Assembly: GCA_032173965.1 (NCBI GenBank)
Contig: CM063283.1
Location: 41,351,743-41,415,742 of the forward strand
Length of the DNA stretch: 64,000 nucleotides
Direction of reading: 5' to 3'
Source of the DNA: Sitta carolinensis
Taxonomy: Eukaryota; Chordata; Aves; Passeriformes; Sittidae
In this document: one piece after another, positions 38,190 to 49,071 of the stretch
Layout of the letters: every line of letters begins with the position of its first letter
How positions within the stretch are numbered: position 1 is the stretch's first letter
Notes under the pieces: generated by a model
What the model saw: only the letters and a program-made list of their open reading frames with translations
Databases searched by the model: none
Told to the model about the DNA's origin: nothing
Position numbers and translations under genes: made by a program

Positions 38190-39689
38190 TGTTTAATCTC
38201 TAATTCATTGGTTCTGTTTATAAATATATTTTGTATACCATCTCATAACAGCACAAAATTATTTAGCAGTTCATGTTATATCCCTCTGTTCAATTTCACT
38301 AATAAAAAATTCCACATTTGTTACATTGCATCAGGAAGCCAGCTAATTGACCCTGATTCATTTATGCTTATGCATATTTGATACAGGTGTAAAATCAATA
38401 CATGAAGCTGTTTATTATTTTCTAACACTACAAAGAAAACTGAATCTAAATAACACATTACTATTATATGCTAGAATTCACTAATCATGTGAAGATAAAT
38501 GGATATTTGACTTGAAAAAGTAGACTGAGTTTTATTTTATCTTGAAAGGCTTGAAATATCTTTGGGGACTTGATACACTATCAGTTGTGCCCCTTTTAAT
38601 ATATTTTTGTGTCCCCATAAATTAATCATGCTAATTTATGCTGCATAATGAAAGATTAAATTAAAAACTGTAATCCTGACTTATTGTACCCCTCTTATTT
38701 GCATGAATTTAGTACATAATTCCCTGCTCATGAGCATGTTTAGCTTTTTTCACTTCAGTAATCTTTACTGTAACATAAAGGTAAGCATATAAATAAATCT
38801 CATGTAAAAATAGGACAAAAAAAATAATACTAAGGAGACATCTCCTATATACAGTAAGTGGTTCTGTATTTCCTTGAATATTAAATAGATTTACAAACCA
38901 GCAAACTTACTAAACTTACTGGAAAATTTTCAACTTACCTCAATGTGTTTAGACGTGGATAACTCATTTTCCCTGTCTTTCAATAACACACTGCACAATT
39001 TTAAAATATATTAAAAATATATATTCATATATTCCATATATAAAAGTAGTAGGAGAAATATCTCTTCAGATTTCACATCTTTCAAACTTACTTGAGAAAA
39101 TCCCTAAATTAAGGATGAGTAGATCACTGATGTCTCTTAAATGACAAAAAGCTAGATTGACACGCACTGGTACTCATAGCATAAAAATAAATGATATATT
39201 GAAAAATGATATATTGAAAAAAAATATATTATTTCATTGTTCTTTTTGAGGTTGAGAGAATTGAAACCAATACAAGTTCTGGCTTTCTCTAATGGCAAGT
39301 CATCTGTATATTTTCCAGAGAGACTGGACCTTGGCAGTACTGGGTATCAGACTTTAAAAATCTTAAATTCTTCATCCAAGTCAAAGTTGGCATTTGTGTC
39401 AGTTTACCTCAGATGTAGTCTCATATAACATTTCTCTGATTTTGATTTATCTCAGTATTTGGTTTCCAGCACTTACTTCAGTTCAAACAGCTACTGTATT
39501 AGGTTTCAGCAGGAATCCCATAGCAGAACTGATAAATTTTTTACTGTGATCTCTGAGTGTTTTATTATGCACTGCTTGGGTTAGCGATTGCACTGAATTT
39601 TTAAAATCTTTGTGTAGTCCCTCATCTGTGAATCTCATTTCTCAATCTGAAAATCAAAATTGCCAAGAATTTCTTTAACTTACAGCCAG
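38190..39689. other. non-coding DNA
   Basis: AT-rich sequence. Some parts have octamer-like TTATTTGCATGAATTT (near 38694) and GCTAATTTATGCTGC (near 38630), which may be regulatory, but nothing more can be supported. Confidence 0.35.
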
Positions 39690-40010
39690 AGCCTTATTTC
39701 ACTTCTGCTTTAAATCTGCTGTAGCACATGGCTTTCTTGATTTTCTTTGTGTGTTTGGAGCTGCACAGAGTTCCTGCTGAGGTTCTGATATGAGTGCAAA
39801 GCAAAATCGGCTCCTAAAAGAAATTAACAGCCCTCTTATTGCTAATTAAAAGCTCTTTGCTTTCTCTCCACATGGCCATTGCAGCTGCTTCACATCCTCT
39901 CAATGTTTCGAAAACACATAAATTCAAAGACAATATTGTGAACAGCACCTGGCACTTGCTGCACCTGCCGTGATGAGACCATATTTCATTCTGTCAGTAA
40001 ATTAAAATTC
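39690..40010. other. candidate conserved non-coding element
   Basis: A mixed-composition block contains TTATTGCTAATTAAAAGC (near 39837), GCAGCTGC (near 39884) and CACCTGGCACTTGCTGCACCTG (near 39946), the last holding two E-box CACCTG sites. It has no long open frame and no known repeat. The texture suggests a conserved regulatory element; conservation is not demonstrable here. Confidence 0.27.
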
Positions 40011-41041
40011 TCCAGAGCTGAAAAGGATGGGTTTTTTCTCATTCAACCTCTTCCATTTTCCCCAGTGGTAAAGAGACAGTAGTTTTGCTTCCATTTTCGA
40101 TACTAAATGTATCATATTGTTGTTTGCTTCAGTGGTGCAGACACCTGCCTCCTGCTGTAAATGTTGTGTTCCACTTTGGAAAGATTTCCCCAGGGCTCCA
40201 CATTCAAGTATTGGCTTGTAACTATGGCTTAATATCATGTCAAAATCTCTTAAGGAAGATGCAGCTTGTCAAGTCATCTCAGGATTGAACCTCCATCTAG
40301 TGAAATTCTGAAAATATCCTTTGAGTGTTTGAAGCATAAGAAGACAAATAAAAGGCTAGCAAGTCATTTGTAAAGATAATAGCTAACAGCATGCATTTTC
40401 CCTTTCCCTCCCCTGTTTTCCATTAATGTTGATAAAGGGAGAAGAGCAGACTACAGGTCAGTGATCTTTGTTATTTATATTCAGGTCAAAGAAAGTTCCA
40501 AACTTTTGTGGTGTTCTGAGCATGGCAGCAAAATGGAAGTAAAGGGAAAGAATACCTCAATCAAACTGTAGTAGATTTAAGCTCTGATATTTTGATCTCA
40601 AACCTTATTTTCAGAAAATGAATGGCAAGCAGGAATCTTTTCACTATAAAGAATTTAACAAGCAACAACAGAATTTGGCTAGATCCCTGTGGCATGACGT
40701 ATTCTACTAAAGGAGTATATATCTTTTTTTAAGGAACTCCACAATGATTGCATTAGAAGTGGTACAACAACAGAATTTATTATATAGGATTTTAGTATTC
40801 AGTAGGAGAGAATTTCCCACTTACTATTACTAAGGGTTACATGAAAAAGGTATTCACATATTATCAAACGGCTATGTGTCCCTTTTTATTTTTTTTTGTT
40901 TGTTTGGGTTTTTTTGTTTTTCTTTTCAGATTGAGGAAATTGTTCTCTAGATAAATATTAACCTCTTCCCAAATCTATATATAGTTCAAAAGTTTGTACT
41001 AATATTCCCCAACAAAGGGAGAAAACCAAAACTCAACAATA
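40011..41041. other. non-coding DNA, nothing recognised
   Basis: AT-rich sequence with a T/G-rich low-complexity stretch near 40885-40926. Confidence 0.45.
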
Positions 41042-41046
41042 GAGCC

Positions 41047-42496
41047 TGTGTTAGTTTGACCAGCCCACGGAAGTGAGCTGGCTGGTTTTGAGATGGGCAT
41101 TTTATTGGACCAGTGGGGACCTACTGCATTTTCTAGTTCTCATTACATTTGAAAGGAAGCCCAGGAAGCTTCCTTTTCCTTCCAGCTGTCGGAGAGAGAA
41201 CATTTTCCCCCCTCAGCTCTGGGCCAAGTCGGGGAGGTGGGGAGGCCACATGGGCCAGGAAGGGCTCAGCTGCTTTTAGGAACATCTGCTGACAAAGAGT
41301 TCTGCTCTGCTGCTGGCTGGGCTGGGCTCTGCCTCTGCTGTAGCTCTGGGCAGTGAGAGAGGGGAAGAATCGATGCTTCGGGCCTGGGACACCCTGATAA
41401 GACTGAGGGGTGGAAAAGGGATCTGGGGATCTGTGCAATTTCCCCCCCAGCTGCAAAAGTCCAGTGAGTGTCTGCCTTTGGGCACAGGCACCCTGAGATC
41501 TGCCCCCACCCCCCCAACAGGGCTTTGTAATGTGACACCATGGACTGCTGCAGCCTGGCTGAGATCCTGGCACAGCTCCAGGGCTCCAGCACAGCCCAAA
41601 TCCCTCAGGTGAAGGCCTTGACCAGGACACTGCCTTTGTTAACTCTTTCAGTGCATCAGTGCACAGATGGGATCTGGAAAACCTTATATCCTCTCTCCAA
41701 TGAGAGAAACATTTGAGTGCAGACATATAAAGATCACATGAAGTATCAAAGTCAGTCAAGAAGGAGTAAAGGTCTAGATGGAAGGAGTGTGGGAAGTTGA
41801 TTACATGCTGTAAAACACCCTCACAAGCTATGGTGGTTGGCTATAATATATTGAGAGAATTCCTTTAAACCATAAAGAAGTATGGGGAAGATAAAAGAGT
41901 TCAAATTGTAGACCTGAACAAAGGAATGAAATGTTGAGGGGACAGTTGATTTCATGAGAAGTTGAACAGAGAGATGAAGTGATAAAGACTCTTTGCCCTC
42001 AAAAGAAGTGAATCTCTGTTCCCTAAGATGAAGGTGGTCCCAAAGATAAATAAAGAGAACCTTTGTTTTGAACAGTTAACTGTAAAATAAACCACATACA
42101 CCAATGTGGCCCAGAAGCACAACTGTGAACATGGGAGGAGTTTCATGAACGCAAATGTTCCAGGCGGTTGCATGTTCATGAAGATTGGAACCACAAGAGA
42201 ACTGTTTTCTTGCGGGGGAATTTTCCATAGCAAGTAAGAGGTACTTCCCTCCCTAAGTTTCCACCTTAGAGGTGGAAAACTGACTGATATTTCTGAATGT
42301 TGTTTTCTTTACATTGTTGGTTGGGAGAAAAGAAAGGTTGAGGAGGGATGAAGAGTTTTTTGAAGGTTTCATTCTAATTCTTGTTGGATTTTTTTTCCCC
42401 TTCTAGTGTTAGTTAATAAAGTCTTCTTACTTTTAAGCTTAAGCCTGCTTTGCTCTTGATTGGGAAATTTCAAATTGGCAAACCCAAACCAGAACA
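41047..42496 (+). mobile_element. solo ERV LTR, family A copy 2
   Basis: The copy begins TGTGTTAGTTTGACCAGCCC and closes CAAACCAGAACA. It is flanked by GAGCC (41042-41046) and GATCC (42497-42501), a 5-bp duplication with one mismatch. It aligns to copy 1 along its length, including the shared 'GAAGTATCAAAGTCAGTCAAGAA', 'GGCGGTTGCATGTTCATGAA' and 'GTTAATAAAGTCTT' (AATAAA at 42415-42420). It ends about 60 bases earlier than copies 1 and 3, which continue past CCAGAACA to a GAAACCAC tail. The roughly 208-codon minus-strand frame at 41133-41759 lies wholly inside and has no recognisable domain. Confidence 0.82.
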
Positions 42497-42501
42497 GATC
42501 C

Positions 42502-44138
42502 CAATACCACTTTGGATTAAAACCTACTAGAGACAAGGGTCTTTATTTTAGTGTTTTCACCCTAAAAGTATTTCTTTAATAAGATAAGTATAAAACCATC
42601 AAGAGCAGCAAAAGGACTTCAATGCATTACTGTTCCTTTCCTTTCCCAAACTCCTCACTTTCAGTCCTCAGGTAGTGTCCTCATAGCAGACACAAACCTG
42701 TAAATCTTCAGGCTTGAAAGAGTGTGGGCATGCTTGGCACAAATGAAAAATCTTACAGTTTAACATATGTCTTGGCAAACTCTTTGTGGAAGAGGCCGTC
42801 GAGAACTCACAGTTCCCACTCAGAGAAAAGCATGTCACAGAGAACAGGAAATACTAAAATTTGATGGAATAGTTGTTGCAGATAAAAGGGAAATAACATT
42901 TGGGCTGTTGAAACCCTAAAAAGCAATATCTTTAATGTAATGCCTGTTTTTCACACACAATGTCTAACACCAACTGACATTCACTAACGGGACTGAGTGA
43001 ATTTTATTGAAGGCTGATCAAATCTATGTGAATTCATAGTACCATCATACAGAAGACACACATGAGAACTGAAGATTTGATTGATAACTTTGGAAGGTTA
43101 TTTCATGGGTTTCACTACCCTAAGACATACAGTTTATGAAATCCCTAAGAAAATGAAAGGTGTATATGTTACATCTACCAAGCAAATTCTTCACAATTTT
43201 TAGCTGTAGTTAAATAGCAAAAGAATTCAATTTGAATTGTTGCAATGTTGAGATAGTTTTGAAATGTAAAACAATTGAGAAAACATGATAAAGTCAGTCA
43301 GAGGAAATTCTAAAACAACACAAAATATAATTAATGTTTTGTTATGCTCTCATATCTATATCTCATAATGCCATGATGCTGAATTAAAAGGTGATATTTC
43401 AAAAGCCTATTTAAATCATTAAATAATTATTTTTTTAACGCTCAGCTATTTCTAATGTTTACTCTTAAAAAAAAATAAACATATATAGCTACTTCAAGTG
43501 CATGCATTACTGATCATCTCTAGTTAAACAATTTTAGCAGTATTAGTGCATCTGGGTCACCATGACAGATTTTAATATTTAGAATTAATCCCATTTCCTT
43601 ATTTTCAACTATTTTTACCAAGTTTCTTTTGAAAAACCTAAAGCTTTTTGTAGGATATTTCAAAGACTTAAGCTATTAAGATGCTATCATTTAAATCTCT
43701 TGTTAAAGGTATTGCTTTAAAAACAATATATACTGAATCTGGTTTTGTTTTTCTCACTGTGTGTCTCATAACAATAGTTATCATATCCTTGATATTCATT
43801 AACTTTTCTCTACCAGTATGTTTTTCAACTTATGCTGATAATACCATTCATGCAGTTTTCCATGTATCATGTAACTTTTATATTTTTACTAATCATTTGA
43901 AGCAGTGTGATTTTTATGTTTCTGATTCATTAAAAATCCTTACCAAAATGATGAAAGTTTACTTTGAAATAATTGGGGGTCTATCAAAGATTTTCTAAGA
44001 TGCATTTTCTTTCTTGGTGTGCCAAGTCAAGACACTTTCCTCATGAAAAACACAGATCTAGCCAGTGCATCCTACTTTGGAGGGGTTTTTTATTGTTTCA
44101 TAAAATGCTGGAATGTTTTTAACCTGGAAAAAACTAAT
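42502..44138. other. non-coding DNA, nothing recognised
   Basis: AT-rich sequence. A plus-strand frame at 43681-43998 of 105 codons is hydrophobic but lacks any splice or promoter context and reflects T-rich composition. Confidence 0.4.
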
Positions 44139-44143
44139 CTTTC

Positions 44144-45415
44144 TGTCAAAGGTTTGACGTTGGCACAAGGCCAGTGCCCCTATAACGATATACTGTCCCT
44201 GGTATCTGTTGTGAGATGTGACCAAAAACAGAGTAAAACAGTTTCTAATTTAGAAAGCAAGAGAAAAACTTTATTACTAATAATAGGTAAAGAAAACACA
44301 TACAGAAGAACATGGAAACTTAAAAAAAAAAAAAAAAACCACTCTTCCTCCCCCCCCCCCCCCCAGTTCTCAACCTAACAAAACAAACTGAAAATTCCTC
44401 ATCACGTTACCACCTTTTAGATAATTAATCTTCAGTCTATTACCACCCTTCCGATAATCAGTACTCAGCTCGTTGAGGAGAGATAGGAGTCTTTCTTGCA
44501 CCACATCGTGGCCTCTTCCTCCATGTCCAGTGCTCTCACCACTGTGCATGGACCAGAGCTGCTTCTAGGGTTTCTCTTTTTAAAGATGCTTTGGTTAGTT
44601 CCAAGAAACGACAGCCTCTCAAATTTTGGGGACACTTCTCATCTCTGTTCACACTACTGTCCACTCTTGGTTCCAAGCCAATGCTTCTCCCCAGATACAG
44701 CTTCTATGTTATAGGGAAAAAAATGAGTCTGTCCATGGCTATACAAAAGAGTCCAGCCAAAGTCACTCCATCATCTCCTCCCACCTAGGATTCTTTTCAG
44801 CATTCTTACTCCATCATCTTTGCTTAATTCTTTCTATCTTTCTTCTTCAAATTCAGGAGGATTAGCATTTATAAAGTTTCCATCATTTACGAAAAGGGTT
44901 AAAATCTTGGGCTTTGTTTCCCCAGAACTCTCACGGTATCTTTGCTGCTGGGCACTCTTCTCACGCCACCCCCCCCCATACTCCTTCGGCCGTGCTGTCT
45001 AGTTGTTGATATCAAATTTCAAGGTGACGAAGATTACAGACACGGTTTTTTCTCAGTCTCTCTCTCCGGGGGGGAGGGGGGGGGGGGAAAGGGAAAAGAA
45101 GGCTGTCTGCCACCCTTCCATCCTGCAGGATTTTCCTCTCCCCCTCTGTGCCCGAGGTTCCGGCCCTACCTCATCCAGGCCGCATGGCTTCCCCTGCCCC
45201 GCCCAGCCAGCCGCTGGACAGGGGAGATCCCTCCGTCCTCAGGGACCGGAACCAAGAGAGAGCTTTCCGGGGAGCCCTCTGCTTTGAACCCCTTGTGTTC
45301 TCAGAGGCGGATCCTTGTCCTCAGTGGCCACACCAGGTGCCAGTCTTTAAACCTGAGCACTCATTGGTTTGACCACTGAAGTTCAGAAAAAACTCATTTT
45401 TTCCAAACTACGACA
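44144..45415 (-). mobile_element. solo ERV LTR, family D
   Basis: The plus-strand edges are TGTCAAAGGTTTG and CAAACTACGACA. The termini are inverted repeats (TGTC...GACA, with GGTTTG/CAAAC) flanked by an exact 5-bp duplication CTTTC (44139-44143 and 45416-45420). ACTTTATTAC at 44268-44277 is AATAAA on the minus strand, so the LTR reads leftwards. Homopolymers of C (44350-44364) and G (45067-45082) interrupt it, and the U3 side (44930-45340) is GC-rich. No family A or B similarity and no internal retroviral gene is seen. The short open frames inside are accidental. Confidence 0.8.
44350..44364. repeat. poly(C) tract
   Basis: Fifteen consecutive C residues lie inside the family D LTR, preceded by a run of 16 A. 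Confidence 0.9.
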
Positions 45416-45420
45416 CTTTC

Positions 45421-47049
45421 TTTTCTTCCTAATTCCACCTATTCATTTTTTTTCTCTTAGAAATAATTTACTCATAAAAAATTTACTTGAATATTTATTT
45501 TGGTTTTATATTTAGTAACAAATGAAAGTGTTCAAACTTTAGGAAAACATTCATTTAACTATAAAATGTCTTAATTTTAAAAACACTCCATTTAGTCAAG
45601 TTTATGAAAGTTTTTGGTTCTCTATTGAACTTTGAGAAAGCTGATAGGCTTTCTTCACAAAAGTAAATAATAATGAATACTGTTCATGGACAAAAATGTC
45701 TTTATTCACTGTTTCTGCTTCCTTCCCAATTGTTATGATAGTCCATGTTTCATGGAGAATAAATATCTTTTATTTTGCTATACTCCTGTGTTGTCCATTT
45801 GGCATGGTGTACAACTAATTAACAATGAACACCAGTCTTTCTTAAAGTACTCCTCTGAACACTAATAGCCTATTCGTAGTAGGTACAAATACCATAACAG
45901 CTGAAAGTGAATAATCCTTGTGAATAACCCTTGGATACAGAAACATTGTTTGTGTGTTAAAAACATCATTGAAGAAAATTAAACTTTCAAGCTCAAAAGA
46001 CTTACTCTTTTGAGTATGTATTGTATTATTTATATATTGTGTTATGTATATATTGTTATTTATAAATAAGAAAGACTGTTGGAATGACACAGAATCAGCC
46101 ATAGAAGGAATAACACTTGGGTGTCCTATCTCCTATTGTTATATGCCAAGTTTCCCTTGGTGTTTCCCTTTTTATTTGTTCTTTTGCTCCACCATTAAAA
46201 TTCATATACTAGTAACAGAAGAGATGTTGAGTTGAAAGGTGCAGTCTATAAATTTTTTTATATTAAATAACAGAATGACTGAAATTTGACGAAGTAAAGG
46301 ATTGAAGCAAGCATCACCTAATCAATGTGAATTAATCAACTTCTGTTTGCTTTGATATTTAAAGTTAATTTAAGTAGTATCACACGTGTAGTACACCTAC
46401 TTTTCTTTGCAAGGTATTTAATTTGATAAAAAGTATGAATTTAATGAATAAATTTGACTGATAAAATTTCATGTAATATAAATTAAAAGGATAAAAGAAC
46501 AGGCATTTGATAAATCACAGAAGTTCATTTCAAATAGGCTATCATTATTAAAATATTTAAAACATATTGGTGTAATGTCATAATCAACTCTTGCTTTACT
46601 CTATGTCATTAATTATTTGTAAGAAAATAACAAATCATCAATGACAATACAATTAAGAAGTCACCTGTGGGGAAATACCTGGATTGCATGGTAGACTGAG
46701 AAGACGTAACAATAACATTTTACAATGATGAAATATAAGTGACAAAGAATTAAGATACACTTTCTGTGTGAGATCTCTATCTATGCAGGATCAGAGATTC
46801 TAGAAAGGCCAGGTTGATCACAGTGACAACGACTTAAAGATGAACTTTTACTGTGTTCTGATGGTCGATAGAACAAACACAAACTTTGACATCCCATATT
46901 CTTGGACACCAAATTTATCAACTGAGTTGATAAAAAATTATCAGTCCACCATTCAAGATGAGAGATTTTATGAGAACTGCAAGTATGCAGAAAGAATTTG
47001 CAAGTTGATTGTAATGTTTAAATGACTGTCAGAAGCAGAGATGGACTGT
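45421..47049. other. non-coding DNA, nothing recognised
   Basis: AT-rich sequence with a TATATTGT-type imperfect repeat near 46018-46064. No gene was supported. Confidence 0.45.
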
Positions 47050-47054
47050 GAGTT

Positions 47055-49066
47055 TGTCGTGGTTTCAATTTGAAACTGGGCAGAAACACCAATTTTTGTT
47101 CTGGTTTAATTTTGCCAATTTCAAAGTTACTAATCAAGAGCAAAGAAGGCTTAAGCTTAAAAGTAATAAGACTTTATTAAATAATACTAAAAGAAAGAAA
47201 ATCAATAAGAATGAGGATAGAACCTTCAAAATACTCCTCCTCTCTCCGCAGAACCGTTTTTCTCTTAACCAACAATGTAAAGACAACAACACTCTGAAAT
47301 CTCAGTCAGTTTTTCACCTCTACAAATAGTCTTTCTTTAGTTCATTTAGAGAGAAAAGTATTCTTTGCTAATGCTATGGAAAGCTCCCCACAAGAAAATA
47401 AAGCTCTTGTGGCTTCATTTTCTCACAAACCACAGGTGCCCAAGATCTGCCTTTGTGAAGTCTTTCCCATCTTTCACAGTTTTTCCTCACAACTCTGCTT
47501 TCGGTCCCTATTAGCCTTATTGGGGTGCATTTTTTAAGGATGAGCTGTTCTAGCATCCTTTCACCCATCTCTGGAACACAGGTCTTCCCCTATTATCCCC
47601 GGGGCCAAGGTTTCTCATCAAGCTTCTAACACTGGTGCCTCTGCTCAGGATTGTGGCTAGAACGCTACCACCCCCCAAAAGCATTCCATGAACATACTGG
47701 GGAAAACCCAAAGTCTGATATATCAAGTATATCTGTACCATAGCTTCACAAAAGAATTTCACAGCCTAAGCTTAAGACAAACTTTTCAAAATCCCTTCAA
47801 TCTAAAATCTTTTTTCTTACCGACTTCAATTTCATGTGGTTGTTCCTACAAAGTTTCACCTCCCCTTTTATTTTCTTAGCCTAAGAGAGAAATTAGTGTT
47901 GAGTACAAAGTCTTGTAACGCTGGAAAAAAGAAGTCCATTTCGTCCAAGTCTTGTATCAGAAACTAATTCTCTCTCTCTGCATCTTTCTGCTGGCCACGT
48001 GCTCTTTTTGCCGACTCCATGTGAGCTGTGCCGGCTGCTCCCAGTCTGGAGCGGGGGTCAGGGCTGCTCCTGGCTGCGGGGCCGCCTTTAGCACGAACCA
48101 AGGGGGGCACCGGTGCTGGTGCCCATGCTCAGCTCCTTTGGTGCCCATCCAGGTGCTCTCCCCATGCACAGCTCCTTTGGTGCCCATCCAGGTGCTGTCC
48201 CCATGCTCAGCTCCTTTGGTGCCCATCCAGGTGCTGTCCCCATGCACAGCTCCTTTGGTGCCCATCCAGGTGCTCTCCCCATGCTCAGCTCCTTTGGTGC
48301 CCATCCAGGTGCTGTCCCCATGCTCAGCTCCTTTGGTGCCCATCCAGGTGCTCTCCCCATGCACAGCTCCTTTGGTGCCCATCCAGGTGCTGTCCCCATG
48401 CTCAGCTCCTTTGGTGCCCATCCAGGTGCTGTCCCCATGCTCAGCTCCTTTGGTGCCCATACAGGTGCTGGTGCCCATGCACAGCTCCTTTGGTGCCCAT
48501 CCAGGTGCTGTCCCCATGCTCAGCTCCTTTGGTGCCCATCCAGGTGCTGTCCCCATGCTCAGCTCCTTTGGTGCCCATCCAGGTGCTGTCCCATGCACAG
48601 CTCCTTTGGTGCCCATCCAGGTGCTGTCCCATGCACAGCTCCTTTGGTGCCCATCCAGGTGCTGTCCCATTCTCAGCCGCTCCCGATGCCGACACAGCCT
48701 CAGGCCAGCGTGGTTTGGTGTTCGACTGGAACAAAAGCTCTGCAGGCTCTGCCGGCTCCTTTGCCCCTCCCAGACGGGCCTGGTGGGTTCCTCAGGGAGG
48801 GCTCGGCAGCCACTCCCGCCCCTCCAGGAGCGGAGAATTCCGGCCGGGCCGAGCGGGTCCAGCCACACCGGGCCCGCCGCCACCTCCCCCCACCCTGGGC
48901 AGGGCAGAGAGGGCAGAGGTGTGTGCTCTGACAGCCAGGAGGAAAGAGACCTGCCCGGGCTTCGTTCAAAGGGAATAAGAACTAGAAAATGCTTTCCCAT
49001 TGGTCCAATAAAATGCCAATCTCAAACCCAGCCAGCTCACTTCCCTGGGCTGGTCAAACTAGGATA
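47055..49066 (-). mobile_element. solo ERV LTR, family A copy 3, expanded
   Basis: The plus strand starts TGTCGTGGTTTCAATTTG and ends GGTCAAACTAGGATA. It is flanked by an exact 5-bp duplication GAGTT (47050-47054 and 49067-49071). Reverse-complemented, both ends match copy 1: the 3' part with AATAAA (plus-strand 47173-47178) and the GAAACCAC tail, and the 5' part with TTGGACCAATGGGAAAGC and the GC-rich block. At 2012 bp it is over 500 bp longer than copies 1 and 2. Much of the excess is a 39-bp minisatellite in the U3 portion (48130-48675), and the GC-rich sequence beside it (48680-48900) is also divergent. No retroviral gene is present. Confidence 0.85.
48130..48675. repeat. 39-bp minisatellite, about 14 units
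   Basis: Fourteen head-to-tail units begin at 48130, 48169, 48208, 48247, 48286, 48325, 48364, 48403, 48442, 48482, 48521, 48560, 48598 and 48636. Unit length is 39 bp except one of 40 and two of 38. The unit starts CAGCTCCTTTGGTGCCCATC and continues CAGGTGCT, then either CTCC or GTCC, and closes ATGCA or ATGCT. A partial unit precedes the array. Because the period is a multiple of three and the unit lacks stop codons, several frames on both strands are open for 270-370 codons with 13-residue repeats; these are not genes. Confidence 0.97.
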
Positions 49067-49071
49067 GAGTT

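Noticed and set aside
41133..41759. Minus-strand frame of 208 codons and overlapping frames
   Set aside because: It lies wholly inside LTR family A copy 2, antisense to it, and is open because the U3 part is GC-rich. No domain or splice context is present.
43681..44378. Plus-strand frames of 105 and 119 codons
   Set aside because: The first is a hydrophobic product of T-rich sequence. The second runs into the family D LTR and its A and C homopolymers. Neither shows promoter, splice or domain evidence.
47952..49067. Open frames of 271-371 codons on both strands with 13-residue repeats
   Set aside because: They lie in the 39-bp minisatellite and adjoining GC-rich LTR sequence. Several frames are open at once because the period is divisible by three and the unit has no stop, so there is no coding signal.
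29668..49071. Possibility that LTR copies 1 and 2 (or 2 and 3) are paired LTRs of one provirus
   Set aside because: Each copy has its own flanking duplication, copy 3 is in the opposite orientation, and the DNA between them shows no gag, pol or env similarity.
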